Shown here: one piece after another, positions 34,731 through 43,927 of the stretch
How positions within the stretch are numbered: position 1 is the stretch's first letter
Layout: the number at the start of each line of letters is the position of its first letter
NCBI GenBank assembly: GCA_903901335.1
Contig: CAIUQR010000126.1
Location: 1-64,000 of the forward strand
From: an uncultured delta proteobacterium
GTDB lineage: Bacteria > Desulfobacterota > Desulfobulbia > Desulfobulbales > Desulfocapsaceae
Direction: 5' to 3'
DNA: 64,000 nt
The notes under the pieces: model-generated
Database searches by the model: none
Told to the model about the DNA's origin: nothing
The model's input: only the letters and a program-made list of their open reading frames with translations
Program-made: the position numbers and the translations under genes

Positions 34731-36998
34731 ATGAACACTTCCATCGATTCGACAGCCGAGTTCATCGAGATGGTATACCGGAAAATGGACACCGCTATAG
34801 GGCTTGTACGAACACGACTCGGCCGGCCGCTCACCTATGCCGAAAAGGTCCTCTATGGCCATCTTGACAATGGCGCCGAGGCTGACCTTATCCCTGGCAC
34901 GTCCTACATTAAAACCCGGCCGGACAGGATCGCCCTCCAGGACGCCACAGCCCAGATGGCAATCCTGCAGTTCATGCTCGCAGGCAAAAATGAGGCTGCC
35001 GTGCCGGTGACCGTCCACTGCGATCACCTGATCCGGGCCAAAAAGGGCGCTCTGCCCGATCTGTCGTCTGCCCGGATCGAGAATAAAGAGGTCTATGAGT
35101 TTCTTTCCTCCGCCTCCCAGCGCTATGGCTTCGGCTGCTGGCTGCCGGGCGCCGGGATTATTCATCAGGTGGTCCTTGAGCAATACGGTTTTCCGGGACT
35201 CATGATGCTCGGCACCGACTCCCACACCCCCAACGCAGGCGGTATCGGCGCCTTTGCCTCGGGGGTCGGCGGAGCGGATGCGGTGGATGTCATGGTCGGC
35301 ATGCCGTGGGAAGTCCTGCACCCGACCATCGTCGGCGTCCATCTGACCGGCGAGATGCAGGGATGGACGGCCCCGAAGGACGTGATCCTGAAATTACTCG
35401 GCATGCTCACCTGTGCCGGCGGCACCAACAGGGTGTTTGAATATTTCGGCCCGGGTGCTGCGACCATCTCCTGTACCGGCAAGGCCACCATCTGTAATAT
35501 GGGGGCGGAACTCGGGGCGACGACCTCCATCTTCCCCTATGACCGGAAAATGAAAGACTACCTGGAGGCCTGCGGCAGGTCGGAGGCGGCAGGTCTTGCT
35601 GAAAAATACGCCCACCTGCTCCGCGCCGATGCTGAAGTGCTGGCAAGCCCCGCGGCCTTTTACTCCGAGGTCATTGAAATCGATCTCAGTACGCTTGAAC
35701 CGCACATCGTCGGCCCCCACTCTCCGGACCGGGCAGCAACCGTCGCCGATATGGCCGATCATATCAAACAGGGCGATTATCCCGCCAACATCACCTATGC
35801 CCTGGTGGGATCCTGTACCAACTCCTCCTATGAGGATATGGGCCGGATCGCCGCGATGGCCGAGGAATTAATCGCGAAGGGTCTGAGACTCAGGATTCCC
35901 CTGTTGATCACCCCGGGTTCGGAACAGGTCCGGGCCACCATCGAACGGGACGGGCAACTTACCAAATTGGAGGCCATAGGCGCCACAGTCCTCGCCAACG
36001 CCTGCGGTCCCTGCATAGGACAATGGCAGCGGGAAGGCATCGAGCCTGGTTTTAAAAACTCCATCATCACCTCTTACAACAGGAATTTTCCCAAACGCAA
36101 TGACGGCAACAGCGGCACCTGCGGCTTTATCGCCAGCCCTGAAACCTGTATGGCCTATGCCATGTTCGGGACCTTTACGTTGAATCCGTTTACAACGGAG
36201 CTGGAGGATGCCGAAGGTTGCCCCTTCATCCTCTCCGCACCGGGAAAAGTGGCCGAGGTCCCGCCCCTGGGGCTTGTCCATGACAGCGAAGGATTCCTGG
36301 CACCCGCCGTTGACGGAACAAACATCCAGGTGCGGGTCAATCCGGATTCGGAAAGGCTGGCTCTCCTTACCCGATTTCCACAATGGGATGGCAAGGATTT
36401 CAAGGGCCTGAGATTGTTACTGAAAGCAAAAGGAAAGTGCACCACCGACCATATCTCTCCTGCCGGTCCGTGGCTCAAGTATCGCGGCCATCTGGATAAC
36501 ATCTCCAACAACCTCTTTGCCGGGGCCGTCAACGCCTTCAGCGGTAAACCGGGAGCAGGCACCAACCAGCTGTCCGGACAGGTTCAGCCCTTCAATGAGA
36601 TCGCCCGCGCCTATACCGCCGCAAAAGAGAGTTGGGTCATCGTTGGCGACACCAACTATGGAGAGGGTTCATCCCGGGAACATGCCGCCATGAGTCCCCG
36701 GCATATGGGCGGCCGGGCGGTTATTACCCGCTCTTTTGCCCGGATCCACGAAACCAATCTGAAGAAACAGGGGGTATTGCCTTTAACCTTTGCAAATGCG
36801 GCTGATTACGACGCGGTCCTGGAGGGTGATCGCATCGACCTGATCGGTGTCACCGAGCTTGCCCCGGGCAGCATCATCCGAGGAATCTTTACCCACCTGG
36901 ACGGAACGTGTTCAGAATTCATCCTGCAACATTCCCTCAACGAGGAGCAGATCAAATGGTTCAAGGCCGGGTCAGCGCTGAATTCACTTCAAGACTGA
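34731..36998 (+). CDS. aconitate hydratase
   Basis: A 755-residue aconitase that interconverts citrate and isocitrate. The three 4Fe-4S ligands are present: Cys in LVGSCTNSSYEDM and both Cys of ANACGPCIGQW. GTDSHTPNAGGIG and the C-terminal swivel motif GEGSSREHAAMSPRHMG are intact. The size and sequence resemble the mitochondrial/bacterial-anaerobe type (about 750 residues) rather than E. coli AcnA or AcnB. ATG 34731 follows CAGGAGATATC; an upstream in-frame ATG 34695 lacks a site. No other TCA-cycle gene is adjacent. A terminator follows. Confidence 0.95.
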   Translation: MNTSIDSTAEFIEMVYRKMDTAIGLVRTRLGRPLTYAEKVLYGHLDNGAEADLIPGTSYIKTRPDRIALQDATAQMAILQFMLAGKNEAAVPVTVHCDHLIRAKKGALPDLSSARIENKEVYEFLSSASQRYGFGCWLPGAGIIHQVVLEQYGFPGLMMLGTDSHTPNAGGIGAFASGVGGADAVDVMVGMPWEVLHPTIVGVHLTGEMQGWTAPKDVILKLLGMLTCAGGTNRVFEYFGPGAATISCTGKATICNMGAELGATTSIFPYDRKMKDYLEACGRSEAAGLAEKYAHLLRADAEVLASPAAFYSEVIEIDLSTLEPHIVGPHSPDRAATVADMADHIKQGDYPANITYALVGSCTNSSYEDMGRIAAMAEELIAKGLRLRIPLLITPGSEQVRATIERDGQLTKLEAIGATVLANACGPCIGQWQREGIEPGFKNSIITSYNRNFPKRNDGNSGTCGFIASPETCMAYAMFGTFTLNPFTTELEDAEGCPFILSAPGKVAEVPPLGLVHDSEGFLAPAVDGTNIQVRVNPDSERLALLTRFPQWDGKDFKGLRLLLKAKGKCTTDHISPAGPWLKYRGHLDNISNNLFAGAVNAFSGKPGAGTNQLSGQVQPFNEIARAYTAAKESWVIVGDTNYGEGSSREHAAMSPRHMGGRAVITRSFARIHETNLKKQGVLPLTFANAADYDAVLEGDRIDLIGVTELAPGSIIRGIFTHLDGTCSEFILQHSLNEEQIKWFKAGSALNSLQD

Positions 36999-37032
36999 TG
37001 CAGGATTCCCCCCTTTCTCCTTCCGCATAAAA

Positions 37033-37072
37033 AAGGCCCCTTGAGACTGTTGCTCAACGGGCCTTAAAAAAC
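37033..37072. terminator. bidirectional terminator
   Basis: A 13-base stem with one mismatch (AAGGCCCCTTGAG at 37033-37045; partner 37053-37065) is flanked by A-run on the left and TTAAAAAA on the right. It serves the aconitase transcript on the plus strand and the convergent small regulator on the minus strand. Confidence 0.85.
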
Positions 37073-37106
37073 TTCCGGCAAATTATGCCGCAGCGCAAGC
37101 AGGGGT

Positions 37107-37346
37107 TTATTTCTTCAACGCCTTCCGGCCAGTATCGGTAATACCGCATTTGCAGCGTACCGGGCTGTCGGCATACCCCAGCTTCTTCAGGTCGGCGATG
37201 TCTTTGCTGACGTTTTTTGCGTCCAGGCCGGTTGCAACGGCAATTTCCTTTGCTGTACAAGGTCCATCACATTTTTCCATGGCCTCAAGGACCTTCTTCT
37301 GTTCTTCCGTCAATGTCTTTGAACTGCATGCACATGCACATCCCAT
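37107..37346 (-). CDS. small cysteine-rich winged-helix regulator
   Basis: A 79-residue protein that is little more than one winged helix: LTEEQKKVLEAMEK, TAKEIAVATGLDAKNVSKD (recognition helix) and DLKKLGYADSPV, ending ITDTGRKALKK. It has three cysteine clusters: MGCACACSS at the extreme N-terminus, KCDGPC and VRCKCG. This suggests metal or thiol-redox sensing, which is inference. It lies 17 bases downstream of the Fur-family gene in the same direction and is probably co-transcribed with it, so both may answer the same oxidative or metal signal. Confidence 0.82.
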   Translation of the reverse strand: MGCACACSSKTLTEEQKKVLEAMEKCDGPCTAKEIAVATGLDAKNVSKDIADLKKLGYADSPVRCKCGITDTGRKALKK

Positions 37347-37363
37347 TGTTCCTTCTCCCTTTC

Positions 37364-37753
37364 CTATTCATTTTTCTGTCTGCAATCCGGGCACACCCCG
37401 GCAAATTCCAACCTGTATCCGGTTATAGTGTACCCATCAATTTCTCCCACCGGCAGATATCCAACCTCTTCTCGGTTCAGGTCAAGGTTATCAAGCCGAT
37501 GACAGCGGATACAAAAGATATGGTCGTGGTCTGTTACATCGTAATCAAACCGCTTCTGTCTGCCGCTCACCTCTCTTTTAGCAATCAGGCCTGCATTGGT
37601 CAATATCTCAAGGTTCCGGTAGACCGTGGCCAGACTGATCCTCGGTAATCTCTTTTTCACACGTTCATAGAGTTCATCGGCGGCGAGATGCTCCCTGCTT
37701 GTCTGTAGCTCCTGCAGAATTATCTCCCGCTGATGGGTCATTCGCAGCTCCAT
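37364..37753 (-). CDS. Fur-family repressor, PerR-like
   Basis: A 129-residue Fur-family protein with an N-terminal winged helix (RISLATVYRNLEILTNAGLI) and a C-terminal dimer domain with the structural zinc pairs CIRCH and CPDC. The DNA-binding part and the His-rich DHDHIFC are typical of PerR/Fur. It is short, as PerR-type members of anaerobes are, and probably senses peroxide or iron. ATG 37753 has AAAAGGG five bases upstream; GTG 37759 is the alternative. A 12-base palindrome lies 25 bases upstream, suggesting autoregulation. Confidence 0.92.
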   Translation of the reverse strand: MELRMTHQREIILQELQTSREHLAADELYERVKKRLPRISLATVYRNLEILTNAGLIAKREVSGRQKRFDYDVTDHDHIFCIRCHRLDNLDLNREEVGYLPVGEIDGYTITGYRLEFAGVCPDCRQKNE

Positions 37754-37777
37754 ATGCACCCTTTTCCAATAACTGTT

Positions 37778-37789
37778 ATTACATGTAAT
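37778..37789. promoter_or_regulatory. palindromic operator candidate for the Fur-family gene
   Basis: ATTACATGTAAT is a perfect 12-base palindrome within AT-rich DNA 25 bases upstream of the regulator start (37753). Position and symmetry fit an autoregulatory operator of a Fur/PerR protein. It is not a close match to the classical Fur box, so the binding protein is inferred from position. Confidence 0.5.
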
Positions 37790-37972
37790 TGATTATTGTT
37801 CGCAAGTCAAGACGATTTCCCGATAAATACCTGCCAATTTCATTATATGTTCTTCCCCAAGGGAAAAAATGTTTTATAGTAGAAACTCTTGGAACTATCA
37901 CTTTTGTTTGAATTTTATTGAATTCCCTCTGAATCGAACCATTTTTCGACAACCTGCAGCCAATCTGGCACT

Positions 37973-38860
37973 ATGCAAAAACCCATCCTCGAAGTTATCC
38001 ATCTGAAAAAAGTCTTTAACGGGACTGAAGCGGTCAAAGATGTCTCGTTTACCGTCCCGAAGGGTGCATGTTTTGGTCTGCTCGGGCCGAACGGGGCCGG
38101 GAAAACGACGAGCATGGAGGTCATCGAGGATATTATCCCGCCAACCGACGGTCAGGTCCTGTATAAAGGAATCCCCCGGAACGACTCGTTCCGGGAAGAA
38201 ATCGGCATTCAATTTCAACATACCTCACTGCTCAATTTTCTTTCGGTGAAAGAGACGCTGCAATCCTTCCATAAGCTTTTTCACAATGCCGAAGACCTCA
38301 ATGAACTGATCAACCGTTGTGATCTTTCACCGATCATTGACCGGCAGAACAACAAGCTGTCAGGCGGCCAGCAACAACGGTTGATGCTGGCCCTGGCCCT
38401 CATCAACCAGCCGAATCTGGTGTTTCTGGATGAGCCGTCAACTGGGCTTGACCCGCAGTCCCGCCACAATCTCTGGGCCATAGTCGAAGGCATAAAAAAA
38501 GAAGGCAAAACCATTATCATGACAACCCACTCCATGGAGGAGGCGGAATTTCTCTGCGACGAAATAGCCATCATGGATGGCGGGACGATTATCGCCAAGG
38601 GCAGCCCTCAATCGCTGATCAATACCTACTGTAAGGGCAGTGCCATTCTCCTGCCCAGATATGCCTTCGGCATGGACCCCCGGGAGCTCCCCTTCTCATG
38701 GAGAATGCGCGATGATATGATCGAGATCGACACCGATAATATTCACGCCGGTCTTACCCGCATGCTCGATCTGGATATTGAGCTTTCCGAAATGCATGTC
38801 CGCTCGGGCAACCTGGAAGATGTGTTTCTGCGTCTGACGGGTAAACAGTTACGGGAATAA
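37973..38860 (+). CDS. ABC transporter ATP-binding protein
   Basis: A 295-residue ATPase of the ABC-2/drug-export type (CcmA-like). Walker A GPNGAGKT, signature LSGGQQQRL, Walker B LVFLDEPS and the switch histidine in TTHSMEEAEF are all intact. The C-terminal ~75 residues are an accessory domain seen in multidrug and polysaccharide exporters. It pairs with the permease that begins four bases downstream. No strong ribosome site is visible before ATG 37973. Confidence 0.94.
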   Translation: MQKPILEVIHLKKVFNGTEAVKDVSFTVPKGACFGLLGPNGAGKTTSMEVIEDIIPPTDGQVLYKGIPRNDSFREEIGIQFQHTSLLNFLSVKETLQSFHKLFHNAEDLNELINRCDLSPIIDRQNNKLSGGQQQRLMLALALINQPNLVFLDEPSTGLDPQSRHNLWAIVEGIKKEGKTIIMTTHSMEEAEFLCDEIAIMDGGTIIAKGSPQSLINTYCKGSAILLPRYAFGMDPRELPFSWRMRDDMIEIDTDNIHAGLTRMLDLDIELSEMHVRSGNLEDVFLRLTGKQLRE

Positions 38861-38863
38861 GAA

Positions 38864-39910
38864 ATGAGTTTTCAACGTCTCTGGGCCATGTTTGTGGCCA
38901 GGAATTATGAGTTTTTTCGGGACAAGGCTGCCTTCGGCTGGAACTTCGCCTTCCCGTTTCTGGTGATCATCGGATTTGGGATCATGTTCGGCAAACAGGA
39001 CCTCAAGCAGTTCAAGATCGGCATTTTTCCGGCTGACAATCCGGCTCTCGCCTTCACAGACGGCACGGTGCCGACCTCATTACAGACCAGTAAACAACTC
39101 CAGTTTATCCCGTTCGCCAACCGTAATGACGGGGAAGAAAAATTACAGCACTTTAAGATCGACCTTCTTCTGGAGCGGTCCTCGGCAACGCATTCCTACT
39201 GGATCAATGACTCTTCTCCGAACGGCTACCTGGCCGAGCAGATCTTCCTGGCCTCCTTTCTGCCCAAAGACCATCAGATAGCGGAAAAGCGAATTGTGCA
39301 AGGCGAACATATCCGCTATGTCGATTGGTTCTTTCCGGGGGTTATGGCGATGAATATGATGTTCTCCGCCCTCTGGGGAGTCGGTTTTGTCGTCGTCCGC
39401 TATCGGAAAAACGGCACCCTCAAACGCCTGAAGGCGACCCCTTTGACCGCCTTTGAATACCTGAGCGCCCAGATGCTCTCCCGGATATTCCTGTTGATGT
39501 TCACGCTCTGTATCGTCTGGCTTGGTTCGAATCTGATCTTCCATTTCCGGGTTCATGGATCCCACCTTCTGATCTTTTTCCTTTTTTTCCTGGGCGGGCT
39601 CAATCTCTGCGGTATGGGTCTGGTCCTTGCGGCGCGAGGAACCAGCGAAGAGTTCGCAAGCGGTGTCCTGAATTTTATCTCCTGGCCGATGATGTTTCTC
39701 TCGGAGGTCTGGTTTTCGCTTGAAGGGGCCCCGGAATGGGTACGCACCTTCTCGCAGATCTTCCCGCTTACCCATCTGATCCGAGCCGTCAGGAAGGTCA
39801 TGAATGACGGGGCGACTCTTGCCGCCGTGCAATCCGATATCAGCTTTCTTGTCATTACCACAGTCATCTTTCTGCTGATCGCGGCATTCATCTTTTCCTG
39901 GAATGAATGA
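38864..39910 (+). CDS. ABC-2 type transporter permease
   Basis: A 348-residue membrane protein with an N-terminal helix, a ~130-residue extracytoplasmic loop, and five C-terminal helices (including FPGVMAMNMMFSALWGVGFV, LLIFFLFFLGGLNLCGMGLVL and the NFISWPMMFLSEVWF stretch). This is the YadH/ABC-2 permease layout, with the usual P-L-T-H-x-I-R-A-V motif in FPLTHLIRAVRKV. The substrate is unknown; drug, lipid or pigment export is typical. It follows its ATPase by three bases and is followed closely by the ThiF-family gene. Confidence 0.92.
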   Translation: MSFQRLWAMFVARNYEFFRDKAAFGWNFAFPFLVIIGFGIMFGKQDLKQFKIGIFPADNPALAFTDGTVPTSLQTSKQLQFIPFANRNDGEEKLQHFKIDLLLERSSATHSYWINDSSPNGYLAEQIFLASFLPKDHQIAEKRIVQGEHIRYVDWFFPGVMAMNMMFSALWGVGFVVVRYRKNGTLKRLKATPLTAFEYLSAQMLSRIFLLMFTLCIVWLGSNLIFHFRVHGSHLLIFFLFFLGGLNLCGMGLVLAARGTSEEFASGVLNFISWPMMFLSEVWFSLEGAPEWVRTFSQIFPLTHLIRAVRKVMNDGATLAAVQSDISFLVITTVIFLLIAAFIFSWNE

Positions 39911-39948
39911 AGGTGGATTCCTGCAGATTTCTTGAAGGATGTGGAAAA

Positions 39949-40689
39949 ATGGAGAGATTTACGCGCATTCGGCTCTTTCTGGGTGAAGAGCGATTTCAAA
40001 AGCTCCAGGCCTCATCAGTCACCGTCGTAGGTCTTGGAGCCGTCGGCGGTTATGTTGTTGAGGGCTTGGCCAGGGCCGGCATCAATCAGCTTCGCCTCGT
40101 CGATTTCGATACCGTGCAGCCCTCTAACATCAATCGCCAGATCCTGGCCCTGGAGACCACCCTCGGGCGGCCAAAGACCGAGGTCGCCAGGGAACGGGTC
40201 CTGGATATCAACTCTTCCTGCGAGGTCGAGGCCCTGCAGGTTTTTGCAGGCGAAGAAACCATGGAGGATATCCTGACACCTGCCCCCGACCTGCTGATCG
40301 ACGCCATTGATTCGCTGAACCCGAAGGTTCAGCTTCTGACCGCAGCCTATTATCGCCGCATTCCGATCCTCTCTTCGATGGGGGCTGCCCTGCGGACCGA
40401 TCCGGCCAAGATCCAGTTCGGAGATCTGTTTGCCACCCGCAAATGCCCGCTTGCCCGCCGACTGCGCAAACGTCTTCGTCATAACGGCATCGAGCAGGGT
40501 ATTGAATGTATCTATTCAACCGAAGAGGTGGATTTCGACTATCAGCCACCTGAACGGGACGGCGATTCCGGCCATCCTTTTTCCGACCGTGGCCGCGCCC
40601 GAAGGACCCTCGGCAGCCTGCCGACGCTCACCGGTATCTTCGGCCTCTGCCTTGCCAATCGGGCCATCCTGCAGCTGGCGGGAAAATGA
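39949..40689 (+). CDS. ThiF/E1-like adenylyltransferase, TcdA type
   Basis: A 246-residue E1-like enzyme. The nucleotide motif is VVGLGAVGGYVVEGLARAG; DFDTVQPSNINRQ supplies the Asp and Arg that activate ATP. It matches TcdA/YgdL, which dehydrates t6A to cyclic t6A in tRNA, including the KCPLARRLRKRLR segment. Without testing, another ThiF-family role cannot be excluded. ATG 39949 has GAAGGATGTGG upstream; an ATG at 39907 overlapping the permease stop would add 14 unlikely residues. It is probably in one operon with the ABC pair. Confidence 0.88.
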   Translation: MERFTRIRLFLGEERFQKLQASSVTVVGLGAVGGYVVEGLARAGINQLRLVDFDTVQPSNINRQILALETTLGRPKTEVARERVLDINSSCEVEALQVFAGEETMEDILTPAPDLLIDAIDSLNPKVQLLTAAYYRRIPILSSMGAALRTDPAKIQFGDLFATRKCPLARRLRKRLRHNGIEQGIECIYSTEEVDFDYQPPERDGDSGHPFSDRGRARRTLGSLPTLTGIFGLCLANRAILQLAGK

Positions 40690-40730
40690 GGAACCCCTTC
40701 CTTAAAGCCATCTTTAAGCCAAAACACCCA

Positions 40731-41792
40731 TTACCCTCGCTGCAGGTCAAAAAAAGAGGTCATTCTCTCCTGATCCCTGGCAAAGACAAGGACAGAAGAG
40801 CCTGAGCGAAGGAGCTGGGAACAACTGTGGCAAAACCCATATGATTCAGCCATCCCGATAATTTCCTGGAGCGCATACGTCTTTCCATTGAATGTGTTGA
40901 GCATCATATGGATATCATATAAAGCCCCGCGCCAGCCGGTATCGCTGAAGAAGTCGTGGATGACAAGCACGCCCTGCTCTCTTGTTTTAGATGCTGCCTT
41001 ACGCAGTAAGACATCCGTTTCCGTGGTGCCCTGACAATGAATGACATTGGAAAGAAAGACAAGATCGCAGGACTGCTCGGGTACTCCATCGAAATCCGAA
41101 GGGGAATCGGCCAGCAGGTTGCAGCCGCACCAGGTGATGCGATCCCCGATTGCCGCCAGTCGCCGGTGCAACTCGCGGCCTGCAACCACCTCCGGCAGAT
41201 CACAAAAAATACCGCGCCATCCGGGGTATCGCAGCAGAAAATTGTTGAGAAATGCTCCGGAGCCGGCACCGATATCCAGGATGGTCCCACAGGAGGCCGG
41301 GGGAGGGAACCACTCCCAGAGTTCCTCCGCACGGATACAGGCAGCCTCATCCATGCTGCCGAGATATGTGGAAAAGGCCCGCTGCAACTCCTGCGGATCC
41401 TTATCTTCGGTGGCAAAAACCCGCTTACCTGCTGTAAGACAAGCTGCCAGCTGTTCCCAGGAATGGTAGAGCTGTTTTTCAAAGGCCAGCGTCCTTCCCT
41501 GATACTGCACCGATCCGGACCACAGATAGGTGGTGGCGAACGGAGAAAGGAAATACCGGCTGCCATCCTGTCTGAGCAGCCCCAGGCCGCGCAGGCATCG
41601 GAGAAACCGGTCACCGTAAACCGGTTCCCAGCCGAGTTTGGCGCAGAGCTCAGAACCTTCAGCTCCTTCCTGATTAATGGCATCGAAGACACCGGCATCG
41701 TGAGCCAGCATAAGAGCGAAGGACAGGCGATATCCGGTCAGCAGATCGGAAAAGGCAAGATAGGAGCCGTCTTCCTGCTGAGAATTCAGCAT
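40731..41792 (-). CDS. O-methyltransferase family 2-like protein
   Basis: A 353-residue SAM methyltransferase with the plant-type (family 2) architecture: an N-terminal helical dimerisation domain (GYRLSFALMLAHDAGVFDAI) and a C-terminal Rossmann domain with LDIGAGSGAFLNNFLLRYPG. The post-motif FLSNVIHCQGTTETDVLLRK is like that of CrtF/HIOMT-type enzymes, and some relatives act on peptides or corrinoids. The substrate is not readable. It stands alone between convergent or divergent neighbours, with no close partner gene. Confidence 0.85.
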   Translation of the reverse strand: MLNSQQEDGSYLAFSDLLTGYRLSFALMLAHDAGVFDAINQEGAEGSELCAKLGWEPVYGDRFLRCLRGLGLLRQDGSRYFLSPFATTYLWSGSVQYQGRTLAFEKQLYHSWEQLAACLTAGKRVFATEDKDPQELQRAFSTYLGSMDEAACIRAEELWEWFPPPASCGTILDIGAGSGAFLNNFLLRYPGWRGIFCDLPEVVAGRELHRRLAAIGDRITWCGCNLLADSPSDFDGVPEQSCDLVFLSNVIHCQGTTETDVLLRKAASKTREQGVLVIHDFFSDTGWRGALYDIHMMLNTFNGKTYALQEIIGMAESYGFCHSCSQLLRSGSSVLVFARDQERMTSFFDLQRG

Positions 41793-41910
41793 GTTCCCTG
41801 CCTGAGGTGATTGATGCCCGCCTGGAAAAAGGCGTTAGGATCGGAAAAGATCTCTCCCCTCCAAATGCGAATCATATTGCTCCTAAACCAGCGTTCTATT
41901 GAAGCTGTAT

Positions 41911-42183
41911 TTATCGGCAAGGATTCGCCCTGCGAAGACTGTCCTTGGACCAGATCGTCTGACCATCCGGCGTTTTTCCGTCAGCCTTCCATTTCTCAGT
42001 AACCTGAAGGCAATAGGATCCCATGTTGATGATCTCCGGCTCTTTATCGCCGGGTTTGTCTCCACCAATACGCATCAGATCGGTATTGGTCGAAGAATAG
42101 TTCGGCTTCATCGTGGCCATGCCGCAACCGGCAAGAGATACGGCGATCGCTGTGTAAATGACAAACGTACATATTTTTTTCAA
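41911..42183 (-). CDS. small lipoprotein
   Basis: A 90-residue protein with a signal peptide and lipobox SLAGC (Cys at about position 20), followed by a short mature part with no recognised domain (two further cysteines: SYCLQV and NPCR near the end). TTG 42183 is used as start: AGGAGAACA lies eight to ten bases upstream and the next ATG would lose the signal peptide. Unknown function. Confidence 0.75.
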   Translation of the reverse strand: MKKICTFVIYTAIAVSLAGCGMATMKPNYSSTNTDLMRIGGDKPGDKEPEIINMGSYCLQVTEKWKADGKTPDGQTIWSKDSLRRANPCR

Positions 42184-42433
42184 AGCATGTTCTCCTGATA
42201 GTGGGCTTGGCTAAAACCCTTTGTTTATGGATATCAATGGTTGGTTTCTTCATGTTGTTACCATTCCGGGGATAAATGTCAAAATTTATTTTTGCAGGAA
42301 GGCCTTGCCGTGATCTCATTTTTATTACATTATAGCTGAGGCGACTTTTCACATATCTCTTTACCTTATAAAGAGTAAAAAATTTGCCGCTGAGTACCGT
42401 CCAAAAAACAATGCACCGATCATACATAGGCCT

Positions 42434-42973
42434 ATGATCCGCCTTTTTGTCGCCATTGATATACCATCCGCTCTCCGCCTCACGCTTCATAGCATGGGGC
42501 GAGGGATCCCCGGCGCTCGTCCAGTCGGCACGGACCAGATTCATCTGACCCTGCGTTTTATCGGGGAGGTGGATGGCGGCATGGCCAGGGATATCAAAGC
42601 GGCCCTGACCGAGGTCCGGGCGATCCCTTTTTCCCTCATAATCCAAAACGTCGGCCACTTTCCACCCCGGGGGGCGCCGCGCGTGCTCTGGGCAGGTCTC
42701 TTGCGATCCGAAGAGCTGGTTCTGCTGCGAAACCGGATAGAGAGGCAGCTTGTCGCCTGCGGTCTTCCCCCGGAACAGCGGAAATTCGCCCCGCACATCA
42801 CCATCGCCCGCCTGAAAGACAGTCCGCTCAGACGGGTGGGAGATTTTCTGGCCGGAAACTCCCTTTTTCAGTCAGAAGAATTTCCGGTGGAGAATTTTAT
42901 TCTTTACTCAAGCAGACTCATAAAAAGCGGTGCCCTGCATACCGTTGAAAAGCAGTATCCTCTGGCAGGATAA
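42434..42973 (+). CDS. thpR: RNA 2',3'-cyclic phosphodiesterase ThpR
   Basis: A 179-residue member of the 2H phosphoesterase superfamily (LigT/ThpR). The two catalytic motifs are HLTLRFIG (residues ~36-43) and HITIARLK (~119-126), each with the His-x-Thr signature, set the usual ~80 residues apart. It opens 2',3'-cyclic phosphates on RNA. MIRLFVAIDIP is the canonical start. No good ribosome site precedes ATG 42434. Confidence 0.95.
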   Translation: MIRLFVAIDIPSALRLTLHSMGRGIPGARPVGTDQIHLTLRFIGEVDGGMARDIKAALTEVRAIPFSLIIQNVGHFPPRGAPRVLWAGLLRSEELVLLRNRIERQLVACGLPPEQRKFAPHITIARLKDSPLRRVGDFLAGNSLFQSEEFPVENFILYSSRLIKSGALHTVEKQYPLAG

Positions 42974-42997
42974 AGGGCACTCTTGCCTTAGGACCGA

Positions 42998-43894
42998 TCA
43001 GGAGGATATCTTTGCCGTCCGCTGGATCACAACCATGGCCAGCAGGACCAGCAGAATTCCGGGCAGAATCGCCCACCCCGGCCAGCCATGGCCGAGGATG
43101 AGGTCAATGACAAGGACAAAACCCGGATACAGATAGGAGTAGGCCATGACCTTGGTCGGGCCGATATACGGGACGGCGTACTGGGTCAGAAAAAACGTGA
43201 TCACGGAACAGAAGAGGGCCAGATAGCCGATTCCGCCCCAGACCATCAACGGCACGGCCGCCCAGTCGATAAAAAAAAGACGGTATCCGGTAATCAACAG
43301 GAGCCAGCCGCTGCCGGTGACCAGAATCCAGAAGGTCATCACGGTCATCGGTTCTCCTCTGTGCAGAAGCCGGACTAAGGGCGTATAGAACCCCATCGCG
43401 AAACAGCCAGCGAGAAAGATCAGATCTCCCTTATTCCAGGCCATGGCCCGCAACAGAGACACATCCCCCCTGAATATGACCCAGACGGCGCCGACCATGC
43501 CGCAGGCAAGGGCAATCAGCCGTCCCCTCTCCAAGCGTTCGCCGACCAGGAACACCGCATATATCCCGGAGATCGAAGGCACCAGCGTAAAGATAATGCT
43601 CGTGTTGAGGGCGCTTGTGTACCTGAGCGACAGAAACATACACCAGAAAAAAATAACCAATGTTGCGCTGATAAGACCGCAGCGCCAGATGGCCGACCAG
43701 GAAAAGCAGAGCCCGGAACGCAGGCCCACATAGGGCCAGAGAAGTACGCTTGCCAGAAGAAAACGGACGAGGGTCAGAACGGCAGGGTCAAGCCCGCCTG
43801 CAATCGCCGCCCCCACCGTAAACGAGGTGGCGACAAGTACCGCACAGATCACCATCAGCAGGTGAATAAAGGGGAGAGAAGGGCGACTATTCAC
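42998..43894 (-). CDS. EamA/DMT-family transporter
   Basis: A 298-residue protein with ten predicted membrane helices in two EamA repeats (LTLVRFLLASVLLWPYVG; IFTLVPSISGIYAVFLVGERL; AYSYLYPGFVLVIDLILGH). Substrate unknown. It is convergent with thpR, 24 bases apart, and lies downstream of the SPFH/NfeD pair. It is only distantly similar to the EamA protein at 19362-20261, so not a recent duplicate. Confidence 0.9.
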   Translation of the reverse strand: MNSRPSLPFIHLLMVICAVLVATSFTVGAAIAGGLDPAVLTLVRFLLASVLLWPYVGLRSGLCFSWSAIWRCGLISATLVIFFWCMFLSLRYTSALNTSIIFTLVPSISGIYAVFLVGERLERGRLIALACGMVGAVWVIFRGDVSLLRAMAWNKGDLIFLAGCFAMGFYTPLVRLLHRGEPMTVMTFWILVTGSGWLLLITGYRLFFIDWAAVPLMVWGGIGYLALFCSVITFFLTQYAVPYIGPTKVMAYSYLYPGFVLVIDLILGHGWPGWAILPGILLVLLAMVVIQRTAKISS

Positions 43895-43927
43895 TTCTGC
43901 TGACCATGTATCAAACTTCCGACCTTC

